From assembly GCA_031835245.1 (NCBI GenBank), contig JAVKOQ010000018.1:315001-379000 (forward strand): a DNA stretch of 64,000 nt. Reading direction: 5' to 3'. Positions 47,832 to 59,221 of the stretch are shown here, one piece after another (within the stretch, counting starts at the first letter, position 1; every line of letters begins with the position of its first letter). Source of the DNA: Balamuthia mandrillaris. Lineage: Eukaryota > Discosea > Longamoebia > Balamuthiidae. The translations under genes were made by a program, and so were the position numbers. The notes beneath the pieces were generated by a model. The model searched no databases, was not told where the DNA came from, and saw nothing but the letters and a program-made list of their open reading frames with translations.

Positions 47832-49905
47832 TCAAGTATCTGAAGAATCCACAAGCATACTGTACTCTGCAGTGGACGAGTAGGAATCCTCCTCTGTAAA
47901 GTTCACTGCCCCAAATGCAGCCCTGAAGCGAGCATTCTTTCTCCTCTGCCACACCACCACCCCCACGATCGTACTTGCCACAACACACACTGCCACGCCC
48001 ACACTCGCCGCTACAATTATCACCATCTTCAAATTCACATGGCCGTCATCATCTTTGGTGGTATCCACAAGCACCTGCACGTCCGGGTCGTATTCCACTA
48101 GCTTACCCAATGGCAGGTGGATGAACAACCAAACGCCTCCTTCATCTTCTCCCGTCATGGGCTCGAACCGTGCGTACCCTTCTCGTTCCTCTCCATCCAC
48201 CAAAGAGATGTGCAGCAGTCCCACCATCAGTCGTGTATTCTTTGTCGTGAATGTTGTGGAGTTTCGGTTTGTCTCTCCGCCATCACTCTCATCATCACTC
48301 TCGCCGTTGCTTTCCTCCTTAAGGTTGAGGGTTGGTGGGAGAGCGAGATCGGTGAAGTTCAAAGGACCATCCCAACTCGTAACATTCACCTTAACTTCCA
48401 GAGGCAAGCTCGGTTCTCCATCCTCCCTGGCCATGATTTGGCTTTGCTGGGTCATAGGCCAGCCGAGAATGGAGAGACTCCATTTGTTGTACCCTGCTAG
48501 CACTGTGAAGTTCTCGCTGCCAAAGGTGAACCACGTGTCCTGCTCCACCACGTTGAAGTTCCAATGCACTTCCACCTGCTTCTCTTCTCCCAAAGCCACA
48601 TGAAACTCTGCCGTGTTGTTGTCAGGATAGCTGGCATTGTAGCCAGAAGTTTTTGGGAAGGTAAATGTTCGCACAACCTCGCCATTCTTGTCTCTTTCCG
48701 TGATGCTGTGAAAGTGGAACCCAACTCGTTGAGAGATGTGCACCGCCTCATGCTTCTTTGGGACAAGTTGAACGTGAGGAGTGTTGTCAGGGAACACGCT
48801 GGCAGTCGGAGCATCCTTTGGATCGATGGAAGGAGAGTTCGTGTCAATGGTCACAAGACAGGTGGTGTGCTCTTTGGAGAGAGGCAGCAGCTGAAGCTCA
48901 TCTTTCCAATCTGCGATACTCAACGTCATAACCAGCTTGCTGCCAATCTTCGCTCGGTTCACCACAGAAGCAAGCAATGCGATGGTGATGTTCGCTTGGT
49001 TGCCTTGAAGATGTACCTCCTCACCAGAGAGAATGGTGATTTCTTGGCCAATCGTTGCTCCAACCACAGTGATGTTGAGCTTCAATCGAAGATCGTTTGT
49101 TGAGGGTCCGACGGATGGGAAGAGAGTAAGCGGGACGTTGATGACGAAGGGGGTGGGCGATTCTAAAGAGAGGTTAGTGGCGAAGGTAGGTTGAGCAAAG
49201 CCCAACAGAGGAGGCAAGAAGAGGGCCAATGGAAGGCCATTCTTCATCGCTGACGTTCGCAGAAAGACGGCAGGATCCGTGTCACCATTCAAAGTGAAGT
49301 TCAATTGGGAAGTCTCTGCATTCCAGTTTAATGTTTGGTGTGGCACACCTTGCCACTCTCCCTAAAAGAGGTGTTAAGGAGGGACCATTGAAGAAAGGTA
49401 AACGAACGGATTACAAGAAGAACAAGAAAGAACAAGAAACCAGCAAAATAGCAAAACGAAAGGATGACATACCAGAGGGTCACCAGAATTAGTGTCCAAA
49501 GGCAAATACCAAAGCGTTGGCTTTGTTGCGGATTCCAACAACTTCTTGCAGTCCTCTCTAGCGCTCAGGTCGTATGACACGTTCATTGTTGGGGCATATG
49601 TAGGCGTTTCGGCAAAAAAGATCTCGTGAGGAACAGCACAAGCCATTTGTTGCAGCATAACAGGAGGGTACGGTCGGCTGTAAATCACGGTACCTTCGCC
49701 ATAGATGGCCAGACCAACCACATGTGAAGAGGAGAAGGTGCCGTTGCGAAAGACCGAAGAGAAATCTGTAAAGCCAACTTCAGGAAGTCCGTTCGGCTCA
49801 ATTCGTTGCTTGATGGGTGCTCCAAGCCTGTTGAACAGCATTGAGGCAAGGGAATGAAGGTAAGGAAATTATTTCTCCGTTTATGGAGCGAAGAGCTCGA
49901 AAGAG

Positions 49906-49955
<50 letters not shown>

Positions 49956-50701
49956 ACCTTGACGCCAATATTTCTTCTCGGTGTGGCGTGATAGATGAAA
50001 GTTGATGCTGCGGATCAAGCCAAAAGTTGTGACCAAACTGCATATAGGTAAACATGGAAAGGCTTGCGCCTGTCCACAAAGGCTCTCGGAACAACAGGTT
50101 ATTGCCTTGAATGTTCAAACTTTGCCATTTCGGCCAGTTTAAGTTTTTGAAGGGTGGTAAAGTCACCCAGTTGCCACGAAAGATCAGGCTTCCTGAAGCG
50201 CTGCTGGGAATGCTGAGGCCTCCATCCTTCCAAAAGTTGTTGTAGACAAGGAGAGTCCAAGCGAATGCCTCAGGGCTTTGGAGGATAACATCGCCTCCTA
50301 TTTCGTTGCCGATCAACTTCAATTGCCCGTTCTCGGGAAGGCTCAACTGCAAGCCACGAGGCATGAAGACGTTCACCAAGGAAGCCACTGCTTTGGCCTG
50401 ATGCATGGTGATGGACAAAAATCCTTTGGGAGAGGCGCCACCGCCTACACTGCTGCCCGCTCCACCGAGGTAGATGCTGGTGGACCATGTGTCGATGGTG
50501 ATGTTGGTCTCATGAAAGAGAAACTTGCAGGAGTTCAGGTGCAAGGCCTGTCCTTTGGTTTGAAGGATAGTCAACGGCAAAAAACGAGAGCCTGAGTCAT
50601 CGGTGAACTCGATGCCCTGTTGACATTCTTGTCAGCAACCGTGCTCAAAGACAGCAAGACCAGGAAAAGAAACAGAGAAAAAATAGGAAGAGAGAGAGAG
50701 A

Positions 50702-50742
<41 letters not shown>

Positions 50743-51172
50743 AAGAGAGAAAGCACGTACATCAAACAGAATGTTTCCGTAAGGATAGTCAAATTGAAGG
50801 GAGCCCGTTTCATTGAGATAGAAAACGAACACCACTCGCTCGCCGGGGACTTGTGCTTGAAAGGAGATCCACAAGTTGTGCAATAAGAGCCCGGGAGGCA
50901 CTCTGTACTCTCCCTCCTGCACGTGCACTGTAACGTGCTCGCTATCTCCCACGGCTTCTGGCAGCTCCGCCAAGGAGGGCACGCAGTCCGAGCCTTTGTG
51001 GCACAGGGTGACTGCTATCGGCTCTCCTGCGACCAGCAGCAGAAGCGACGTGCTGACAACCGTCTGGAGTTTGTAGGTTCAGTCAGAGAGAGCGGAAGCA
51101 AAGAGACCAAAACGATGCGAACAAAACGGCAGAAGAAGTACCAACCACCAAGAAAAACGCCACGGAGACCAT
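47832..51172 (-). CDS. Type I membrane protein with large glycosylated ectodomain
   Basis: Five exons (51149-51172, 50761-51063, 49958-50616, 49473-49827, 47832-49361) give 956 residues. Exon 1 encodes only MVSVAFFL, and splicing to TVVSTSLLLLVAGEPIAVT creates a good signal peptide. The ectodomain resembles parallel beta-helix proteins in its first 350 residues (repeating short strands such as LQLSLPENGQLKLIGNEIGG). It then has Ig-like or cadherin-like beta segments with many NxT/S sites (NITIAL, NFTVLAG, NVTSWDG). One transmembrane helix (MVIIVAASVGVAVCVVASTI) is followed by a basic stop-transfer and a 40-residue tail with tyrosine motifs (EEDSYSSTAEYSML). I know no named homologue. A surface receptor or adhesion role is inferred. 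Confidence 0.75.
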
Positions 51173-51482
51173 GGTATGGACTTCCGTCAGTGAAGCGCCT
51201 TACTTTCCTCCTTCTTGTCAACCCTTATGCCCCTGATTCCATTGTCAAGCCAACGACCCACCACCACCTGCACTTCATTTACAAGGCACGAGGCTATTAT
51301 AGGACCATTTTGACCGAAAACCGTTGCGCGGTCTGGATTCGCTAATCTAGAATTGATCTCACCTTTGATAATTACGGATGACGTGGTTATTTTCTATTTT
51401 TGGAAATCGTGACCTCACATGCCAAGTACAAAAAAAAAAGCCACAAGAAAGCACACATACAGGCTTTGATGTTGTGCCTTCG
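51173..51482. other. Spacer between divergent receptor-like and thioredoxin/NAD kinase genes
   Basis: No supported coding frame is seen upstream of ATG 51483. An in-frame ATG at 51378 could extend the downstream protein by 35 residues. The region should hold both promoters. Confidence 0.45.
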
Positions 51483-54302
51483 ATGAGAGCGACGGGGTAT
51501 CCATCTTTTGGGAGCTATGCCTCCTTGGAGCTGACAGGCATCCCTCACGATGAGACGCGTTCGAGCGAGCTGGTAGCCGCCCTCGCCCAGCAGTTCTTTA
51601 CGAGGAAGAGCGTGCAGCACAAGCCCCTCGTCCCCGCAGAGAGCGAGGACGACGACGCCGGCCCTTCCTCCTTTCAGCAGCGATGCCAGGACCTCCATCG
51701 GTTGCTGGAACGTACGTAGTCAAGATCGTTGTGCTCTACGTTCTCTCTCTTTGCCCACCCCTTCTCTTCCTTTGTTGTTGGAGTTCTAATGCTGAGAAGA
51801 ACGAAAAGGTGCTTCATTGGGGTACGAGCAGTTCCAGGCAGCTTTGGAGGAGGAGTTTGAACGGCTGGAAACGCGGTATCTCTGCAGGGACTGGGACAAG
51901 ATCAACCTCATGGTGGAGGCCAACAGCCCAAAGCACGAAAGAGAGAGGGAAGCAGCAGAGGGAGCTGTGGGTGAAGTAGATAAAGCGGAAGAACGAGAAC
52001 GGGTGGAACATGACGGAGCGAAAAAAGAACAGGAAAGAGACGCGCCGTCAAACGATGGCGAAGAAGAGAAGGAACAACGCATAAAAGAGAAGGTAAAGGA
52101 ACCAGAGTCAAAGAAAAAGAGACGCTCTCGGGACGACATCAAGTGCATGTGGAGGCTGACGGAAGAGAACCAGGACCGGCTGCTCTCCCGTCACAGGATA
52201 GTGTTTTTGTGCTTCTTTGCTCCTTATTGTCCTTATTGCGTTGAAATGGCAGACGAATTTGAGTGCCTTGCTGAGGTTAGTTCTTCTCTCTCTTTTTATT
52301 CTTCTTGTTTTTTATTCTCCTTCTTCTCCTCCTCCTCCTCCTCCTCCTCCTTCATCTTCATCTTCATCTTCATCTTCATCATCATCATCATCATCATCAT
52401 CATCTTCTTCTTCTTCTGTTACTCTGTTAATTCCTACAATCTTCCTAATGGGTTCCTTATATAGTGGCTACAACAACCAGAACAGAAAAGGATGGATGCT
52501 ATATGTTGTGTCGCCGATGGCACAACAGACCACAAACTTGCTGCAACCTACTGCGCCACCAGTTTTCCTTCGTTAATCTTATTCAGGTGCTATTCTGCTC
52601 TCTCTTTTTGTTTCTATGTCTTTGTTCCTTATCTCCGTTTGTGTTAGAAATGGAAAGCTTGTATCACGGTATCCTCAAAACGCAAAACGAACAGCTGAAG
52701 CCTTTCTCAACTTCATTCAACAGTAACTCTCGATTCTACCTCCTACTTGCTTGTTCTCGCACTTGCTAATTCATTATTGCTTGGCTGAATAGGGAAGAAC
52801 AGGACAGTAAAGCTTCTGCTCATGATAAAGCAGAGGAACTTTGGAAGATGGCCTTGGAAAGATGGCGCATCTATAAACTGCACAAAGAATTGCAACCAAA
52901 GAGACAAGAAAGAGTTAGTCACTTGATGATAGAGGTATTCTTTAGTTGTTTCCTTAGCTTATTAATTTTTCGTTCTTACACTCTCCCACGCTCCTTCTTC
53001 TTTCATAATGACCAGGCATTGAAGTGTCACGATGAAGAATCCTGTTCACGTATCCGTCGGCCATTGGGGCCAGAACACCCACCGCCTACCATCTTCTTTT
53101 TAGGAGGAGGGATGGGAGCTGGCAAGACCACGGTTTTGCAACAAACCTTAGCTAAGACGCCATTCTTAGAAGCATATGGCTCTCAAGTTGTGACGTAAGT
53201 ACACGGTCAGTCATCAATTGCGGTTTCTCTTTCGTTGACATTCTCCATATCTTTGTATGGTCTCTCCTGCCCTATTCTACTTTTCCTTCTTTACTATACC
53301 ATAGAGTACAAGCTGATACGTTTAAGGAGAACGACCCTATCTATAAAGCCCTTAAACGGCGGGATGGACATAACTATTATTCTGCAGGAGCGGTTGTGCA
53401 TGAGTGGTCCACGCAGACTGCTGAAGAGCTTTTCTTGTCTGCTGTGTTGGCACGGAGAGATATCATCTTTGATGGGACGATGACTTGGAAGCCTTTCGTG
53501 GAACAATGTGTGGCCATGGTGAGAGATAACCAACATGTCTACAAGCGAGGACCAGGGATTGTTCTGAACGACGATGGAAAAGGTGACCATGCTTTTCCTC
53601 CTCCACCTTGGTTTTTTATTTTTATTATTTTTATTTTTTTTTTTTTCCTTACGTGCTGCCTCTTGAAGTGATCAAAGAGCAGTATTGGGAGATTGTGTCT
53701 TCGTGCTCTGAGATGATACCTTACCGTATCGAGGCGGTGGCTGTTGCTGTTTACCCTCACATCGCCACCAAACGAGGTACCGGTCTTTGTTTGCTTGCTT
53801 CAGCATTTTCCATCCTCTTTGTAGACTGAATGCATACCTGCCTTCGTTAACAGCTATCCTACGTCGTTTTCGTGATGGAAGAGACGTTCCTTTCCAACGA
53901 CAACTTCGTTCCCACAAGCTGTTTTGCGCCAACTTTGCGGACTATTTATCCCTGTTCGACTCTGCATCACTCTACGAGAACAACGGAGCCACTCCTCACC
54001 TCATTGCAAGAAAAGACGCCAAAGACGGACCTGCGCTTTGGACCAGCGACGAGGCGTGGCCTTGGTTTCGGGATGTGAAACACATCAACACGGAAGCCAC
54101 CAACATAAAACAGCTCTATTGGTTGGAAGAAGAAGAAAACAAAGGGTGCGGAGAGGAGAAGAAAGAAACAGAAAAGGGAAGCATGGACAGACCAGAGTTT
54201 TGGAGGGAGGTGTGCAAGGAAGCCTTGAGCGAAGATGTGCCCTCCGAACGACGACAACAACTTTATCAGCTGCTGGGCACTGAACTAAGTCACGCAAAAT
54301 AG
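51483..54302 (+). CDS. Thioredoxin domain fused to a calmodulin-dependent-type NAD kinase (zeta-fold P-loop kinase)
   Basis: Nine exons (51483-51711, 51809-52275, 52465-52586, 52648-52722, 52793-52934, 53016-53194, 53305-53582, 53669-53776, 53854-54302) close in phase to 682 residues. Residues about 195-295 are a thioredoxin fold: FLCFFAPYCPYC (Cys217/Cys220), ATSFPSLILF with the cis-Pro, and NGKLVSRYPQN. Two charged coiled-coil segments flank it. Residues about 370-620 are a P-loop kinase: FFLGGGMGAGKTT (Lys382), VQADTFKENDPIYKAL, DIIFDGTMTWKPFVEQ, PYRIEAVAVAVYPHIATKR and FQRQLRSHKLFCANFADYL. These match the plant NADKc family, which phosphorylates NAD to NADP and descends from the zeta-type nucleotide kinase fold. 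Redox control of NADP supply by the attached thioredoxin is inferred. A basic helix (ELWKMALERWRIYKLHK) before the kinase could be the calmodulin site. Confidence 0.85.
52320..52420 (+). repeat. (CTC)n, (CTTCAT)n and (CAT)n microsatellite in intron 2 of the NAD kinase gene
   Basis: Successive CTC, CTTCAT and CAT runs, pyrimidine-biased on the coding strand, lie between the donor at 52276 and the acceptor at 52464. Confidence 0.8.
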
Positions 54303-54564
54303 CGACAGGGAGATGCAACGGAACACTACTAACACTCCGCGCAAACTCCGACACTTTCAAAGAAAAATAGAACAATAGTGTTATTCCCTCTCTCTCTGCC
54401 GACCCAAAATAACAAAAGAGAACGAGTCTCGTGGGAGAAGAAAAAGACCAGTAACGTGCAAGAAAAGTTTGAAGGGAAAAGGTTGTCTATGTTCAAAACT
54501 TACAACACAACATCAGCGTAACAATAAATAAATAAGTTGGAGAGTTTGGTGTAGTTTTTTGTCT

Positions 54565-54765
54565 TTAGAAGAGGAAAGACTTGAGGATGGCAGCAGGGCT
54601 TCCGTCCTCCTCGCTGTCCTCGCTGTTGGAAACGCTGTCGCTGTCGGGGAAGCTGCCGTCGTCGCTGCCGTCAAAGCCGGAGCTCTCGCTGGATTGGGCC
54701 TGAGCGAAGGCGAAGAACAGGGCGATGAGGGCCAAGACGAAGAATAGGGCAGTGGTGAACTTCAT
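54565..54765 (-). CDS. Small secreted acidic serine-rich peptide
   Basis: A single short exon encodes 66 residues. MKFTTALFFVLALIALFFAF followed by AQAQ is a classic signal peptide with an A-x-A cleavage site. The mature part is about 40 residues, dominated by Ser, Asp, Glu and Gly (SSGFDGSDDGSFPDSDS), and ends hydrophobic (AAILKSFLF). A TATA-like element lies about 85 bases upstream of the ATG. No cysteines are present, so it is not a disulfide-rich peptide. Function is unknown; matrix, metal binding or a processed peptide are possible. Confidence 0.7.
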   Translation of the reverse strand: MKFTTALFFVLALIALFFAFAQAQSSESSGFDGSDDGSFPDSDSVSNSEDSEEDGSPAAILKSFLF

Positions 54766-54848
54766 TTTATGTGTGTGTAGTAAGGCGGTAAAAGAGTTTT
54801 TGTTTTTGTTGTTGTTATAGAAGAAGTGAATAAAAAGCCTGGGAAAGG

Positions 54849-54858
54849 ATTTAAATAG
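54849..54858 (-). promoter_or_regulatory. TATA-like box of the secreted-peptide gene
   Basis: The minus-strand sequence CTATTTAAAT lies 84-93 bases before the ATG at 54765, a fitting distance for a TATA box with a short 5' leader. Confidence 0.55.
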
Positions 54859-55201
54859 TTGGGAGGGGAAAGGACAGAAATGGCGGGGAACAGTTCGTTA
54901 GGCAGGGCAATTCTGGGCTTTTTCTTGAAGCTCTGGTAATTAATTTATCCGAAAATGACCCGATTGGATGTAATATATCTATTTCTTGTTATGGAGTTTT
55001 CGTGGCCGTTCCTCATTGGCGTGCACTTGCATTTATTTTTGGTGCATGCCTTTTTTCGCTTTTGGTTATATAGCGATATTAAGGACGAAGGCAGGTGCGT
55101 TGCGTTTGTTGTGATCACAAGCATAACAGAGATTGACAAGAAGGAAATGTACAGATAGCGGAGTTGCGGAGAGATAGAGGATGGAGAGGGAGGAAGGGAG
55201 G

Positions 55202-55249
<48 letters not shown>

Positions 55250-55275
55250 AAGAATCGTGATGGCGAGAGATTTTG
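54859..55275. other. Spacer with (GA)n repeat
   Basis: It holds upstream sequence of the secreted-peptide gene and the 3' flank of TAF11, with a GA run at 55205-55244. No coding frame is supported. Confidence 0.5.
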
Positions 55276-55503
55276 CTAAGAGGGAAAGAAACTCCGTTTG
55301 GGAGGGACGCTTTGAGGCACAAGCCCGTTTTGTTTGAGCCGGCGATACGCCTCTCGAAGATGACGTGGTCGTATTGGGCCGATGTCTTGCCACTCGTCCA
55401 TCACGGTCCGCGCTGTTGTTGGTACATTTTATCAGAACATAGTAATAAATAATGTAGAGACAAAAGAGAAGAGAAAAGAGAAGCAGATTAGTGATGACAC
55501 AGT

Positions 55504-55537
<34 letters not shown>

Positions 55538-55612
55538 GGAGAATGAATGAGAGAAGAGGACGGGTTGAGAGAACGCTGAACAATAGAGCGATGATAGTGA
55601 TGACACAGTGGA

Positions 55613-55655
<43 letters not shown>

Positions 55656-56752
55656 TGAATGAACGAATGAGAGAAGAGGACGGATTGAGAGAATGCTGAA
55701 CAGTAGAGCGATAATAGTGCGATAAAGAGAAGAGTTGATTCCTGACCTGTTTCAACCAGCTCGCCAACGAATATCTTGGCAACGCCGGACATTACAATGG
55801 CTGACTTGAGACTGGCATTCCCTCCTGACACGTTGTTCATCAACTGAATATTATCGTTATGGAACGAATAGCAGGAACAGGCACAGTAACACCTGATTAG
55901 ATAATACAGCAGCAAGAAGAGAGCAAGAAAAAAAAAGAACACACGCAAAAAAGGAGGTAACTTACCCTTCGAACGGTATTCTTGCTGAAGCCAGAGCGGC
56001 GGTACACTTCATATCGGTCTTTTTGCTCCTCATTAAACTGATCCATCAGTAACCTGAAAAGAAAACAACAGAAGTGTGAGTGAAGTGAAGAGGAACGCAC
56101 AAACAGCAAAAAAGAAGGAAACCAACTTGACTGTTTCTTTGGCGACACGCTGTCTCTCTGCTTCATCCTCGCTGCTCTCACTTTCCTCCTCTTCCTCGTC
56201 CTCTTCCTCTTCCTCGTCCTCTTCTTCATCCTCGTCCTCGCCTTCTCCCTCGTCCTCGCCTTCCCCGTCCTCCTCCTCGTTGACCTTCCTTTTCTTGGCG
56301 CCTTTCTCCCCTCCCCCTTCCTCCTCTTCCTCCTCCTCTTCCTCATCGTCCTCATCATCAAAAAGATGTTTTCTTTTTCGCTGCGTTTGCTTTTTTCTCT
56401 GTGCGGTGCCGCCCGTCTTCTTCTTTGCTGGTGCTTTGCTTGTAGTAGAGGTGGAGGCGGAGGTGATGGAAGCCACTGTCGGAGCTGCCTCTGGAGCTAC
56501 ACTTGCAGAAGAAGAAGCGCTTGCGCTGATGGGGGAAGAAGAAGCTGCCTCTGAATTACCGCTGCTGGAGGAACTTCCCGCTCCGCCTCGGCCACCTCCT
56601 CCCCGCCCTCTGCCACGCCCTCGCCCACGGCCCCGTTTGGGAGGTTCGGAGCCATCCTCTCGCTTCCGCTTGGGTTTTGGCGGCTCCAAAGGGTTCTTCC
56701 TCGGTCTTCCTCTCGGGGCTGGCGTTTTGAAAGGCAAGCCTAAGCCATCCAT
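55276..56752 (-). CDS. TAF11: Transcription initiation factor TFIID subunit 11
   Basis: Four exons (56127-56752, 55966-56053, 55747-55843, 55276-55412) close in phase to 315 residues. The C-terminal 105 residues are the TAF11 (hTAFII28) histone fold: [56 protein letters not shown] and [18 protein letters not shown]. It pairs with TAF13 in TFIID. The first 205 residues are unusual for TAF11: an AT-hook-like RGRPRKNP, an RGRGRGRG/Gly-rich run, a Ser/Ala linker, a Lys-rich nuclear signal and a long Glu/Asp tract. Introns 2 and 3 hold GA repeats on the plus strand. The start faces a CRE-rich shared promoter. Confidence 0.92.
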
Positions 56753-56796
56753 CTTCTTCCTCTTCTTCTTCCTTCTTTCTTTCTTGCCACGGAAGC

Positions 56797-56885
56797 TGAC
56801 GTCAGAAAGGCGGGATATGATGTCAGCATCGAGCTGATGTCACCCTGGGAAGACCGCTGACGTCAGAAGATAGCCCATGACGTCA
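56797..56885. promoter_or_regulatory. Cluster of five CRE-like sites in the bidirectional TAF11/membrane-protein promoter
   Basis: TGACGTCA occurs at 56797-56804, 56858-56865 and 56878-56885, and the one-mismatch TGATGTCA at 56818-56825 and 56835-56842. Start-to-start spacings are 21, 17, 23 and 20 bases, about two helical turns. TGACGTCA is the palindromic site of CREB/ATF-type bZIP factors. The cluster lies between divergent start codons at 56752 and 56965. Confidence 0.7.
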
Positions 56886-56964
56886 GCAGAGACCTGACTG
56901 CTTGCTGCTGACCTATCGCTCACAGCAGCCAAAAAAAAAAGTAGCGACCGCAAAGAAGTGTAAC

Positions 56965-58828
56965 ATGGCGGAGGAGCCAAAGGAATTGCCCAAGAACGAC
57001 CGAACAGCTGATCTTTCCACGGTGTGGAAGGAGGTTAACGAATGGGCCAACACAAAGTATGTCTTTTACCCCGCTTGGCTTTATTTTATCCATTTTGTTT
57101 TGTTCCAAATGACAAAAAAAACCTCAGTGAGCAACTTTTTGTCTCACAAAAAAATCACCTCTCGTTTTCACTGCCCTGAAGCCAAAACTCGTTGAGTTTG
57201 GCAGACAGGAACTCAGTGTCGCAATGTAGAGTGAGCACACTCCAGGGTACGGTGGTTGGAGGAGTCATAGGGTCTGGCTTAGGCTATATGTTGACTCGAA
57301 GTGCGTCCCTCTTACTCTTTTGCATTAGATAGGAAGCGAGCTTGAAGGCTCACCCCCTTTTTCTTTTTTCAATTTTTTCCAGCCTTTGAAAAGCCAAACA
57401 CTGCTGGTATGATGCAGCCTCCACCTTCTCTTTTCAGCTGATTTTTTTCGCTAACATGGCCCGTTTAGACGTGGCGCCTGGTGCTACTAAACGTCCTTTA
57501 GCCACCGCTTTAAACATGTTTATTACCCTTGCTGGTACTTTTAAGCTTCTCGCCTCTGCGCGCTCTCTTCCTCTCTTCCTCTCTATTCTTTCTCTCTCTC
57601 TCTCTCTATCCGCATAATTATTTCCGTCCGCCCCAGAAAGTAAAATGGGACCGGAACTATAAGCGTTATGCAAAAGTGAATTTCTCTTCTTACCAGAAGA
57701 AATGGCGAACAGGCTCCTCATTGAAAGAGGGTAACGAACAGCGTCATTGCTATTCTTTACTCCACAAGAGCTCTTCCCACAATTCTCTCGCTCTCTCTCT
57801 CTTCCTTTTATACCCTTTCTTCCCGATGCTTGTGCTTAATGCTTTTGTAAGTGTTTGGGTACAGCGGCATGTCATTGGGTAGCGACATCGCGAAACGGTC
57901 TTGTATACTTAAGTTTGCAGCATTACCGACTCCCTTAGGCCAGCGTACTCGCCAAATGTGCGTTATTTCTCTTTTTTTTTTTTTTTGTTCTCCATTGCTA
58001 ACATCTTAGACTGTTGTATTACTTGCGGCATTAACCAGATGTATGGACCATCGCTTGCCTCTTCCAATGTAAGCATAAACCTCCTCCCCCACGCTTCTCT
58101 CTCCTCTCCCCTCTCCCTCAGTATGACGTATTCACGTTCAGTGATTTCGCAGTATGCCAAAACCTCAGAGCCCAGTAGGAACTGAGGGCAGAGGAAGCTT
58201 TGAGCTTTCTGCAGAGGAACCGCCAACCTACGACGAGCCAACCTATACGCACGACGAGCCCACTCCCGTTCCTCGTGCGGCTAGCTCTCCGGGTTATACT
58301 CCTCGCCAGGAGGAGGAAGAAATGAGGACTCCTTCCTCAGATACCTACGACTATAGCGGCAAGGAGGGAGATGATTGGTTCCAGCGCAGGGGCACAGAGA
58401 AGGAAATCGCTACTGCGCGAGGAGACGAGGAGCCTTATGAGGCCGAGGCTGCTGCTCCTCCGCTAGCAACGCGCGCTCAGCGACATCGACGAATGGAGCG
58501 CCATCCTCCAAGAGAGAGAGCCGCTGCGCGAAGGCATGATGACCACCAGTACGAGTATGATATTGAAGAGGAGGAGGAGTTCCGAGAAGGGGAGGATGAG
58601 CTTGAGGCAAGGGAAAGGAGGAGGCGGCTGCGTCGGCGGAGACGGGAGCGTGGGCACAGAAGAAGAGCAAAACCCGGCGAGGTCGAGGACATCGAATCTT
58701 ACCCTGGGCCAGAGGCTGAGTTTTACTACGGGGATCAACCTTCCCTGAAGGAAAGCACCGCCCCACCCAAACGGCGCGTGAGGACCAACGAGTATGGCGA
58801 CGTGCTTGAGGTTGGCACTCGTCCCTGA
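56965..58828 (+). CDS. Glycine-zipper membrane protein with charged C-terminal tail, unknown function
   Basis: Eight exons (56965-57056, 57182-57300, 57383-57406, 57469-57534, 57641-57730, 57852-57961, 58010-58068, 58153-58828) close in phase to 411 residues. The N-terminal part includes RNSVSQCRVSTLQGTVVGG followed by VIGSGLGYMLTR, a glycine zipper likely to form a tight membrane helix. A second hydrophobic stretch is PLATALNMFITLAV. Residues about 190-411 are low-complexity: a Pro/Thr/Tyr-rich part (PPTYDEPTYTHDEPTPVP), an Arg/Glu-rich helix and a tail ending YGDVLEVGTRP. The intron at 57407-57468 has a CTAAC branch site and removes both an in-frame stop and an internal ATG, so I join what could look like two genes. 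The exon 6-8 junctions are less certain. Small size and glycine zipper suggest an organelle inner membrane. Confidence 0.6.
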
Positions 58829-59221
58829 TGAGAGTCCCTTGCAAAAGTGCTGCAGGCCTTTCTTTTGTCGACACTCACAAGTAGATCTGAGGGGTCGTTG
58901 TTAAAATTTGTGTAAAAAGAAAAATGTTAATCAAAGACTCCTCAGGCTTTCCTTCATTCTTCCTTTTTTTTCTTTTCTCTTTTTTCTTCTTCGCTGTTTG
59001 TTTGGTGAGAGAAGAAAAAAAAAAAAAGGAGGGGCAGTGTTCTTTTTTGTTTTTTGTTGCAGAAGAAAGCCTTGTTTTTCCTTCTTTCTTCCTCTCCTTT
59101 CCTCCTCCCCATATTTATTTTTCTACTGCCTCTTTTCTTGGGTTTTTCTATCTTCCCAAGCGAGCAGTGAAAAAAAGAGTGAGATCTCAAACAGACAACC
59201 AAAGAACCTCCCTAAAACAAA
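58829..59221. other. Spacer upstream of eIF3b
   Basis: T-rich sequence with poly-A/poly-T runs; no supported gene. It should hold the eIF3b promoter and leader. Confidence 0.5.

Noticed and set aside
53016-54302. Zeta-type toxin gene
   Set aside because: The kinase is embedded in an intron-rich eukaryotic fusion and matches the plant NAD kinase branch of the fold; there is no antitoxin partner or operon.
57456-57534. Separate gene starting at ATG 57456
   Set aside because: It would start 15 bases after the previous stop. Splicing 57406 to 57469 joins the two in phase with a good branch site.
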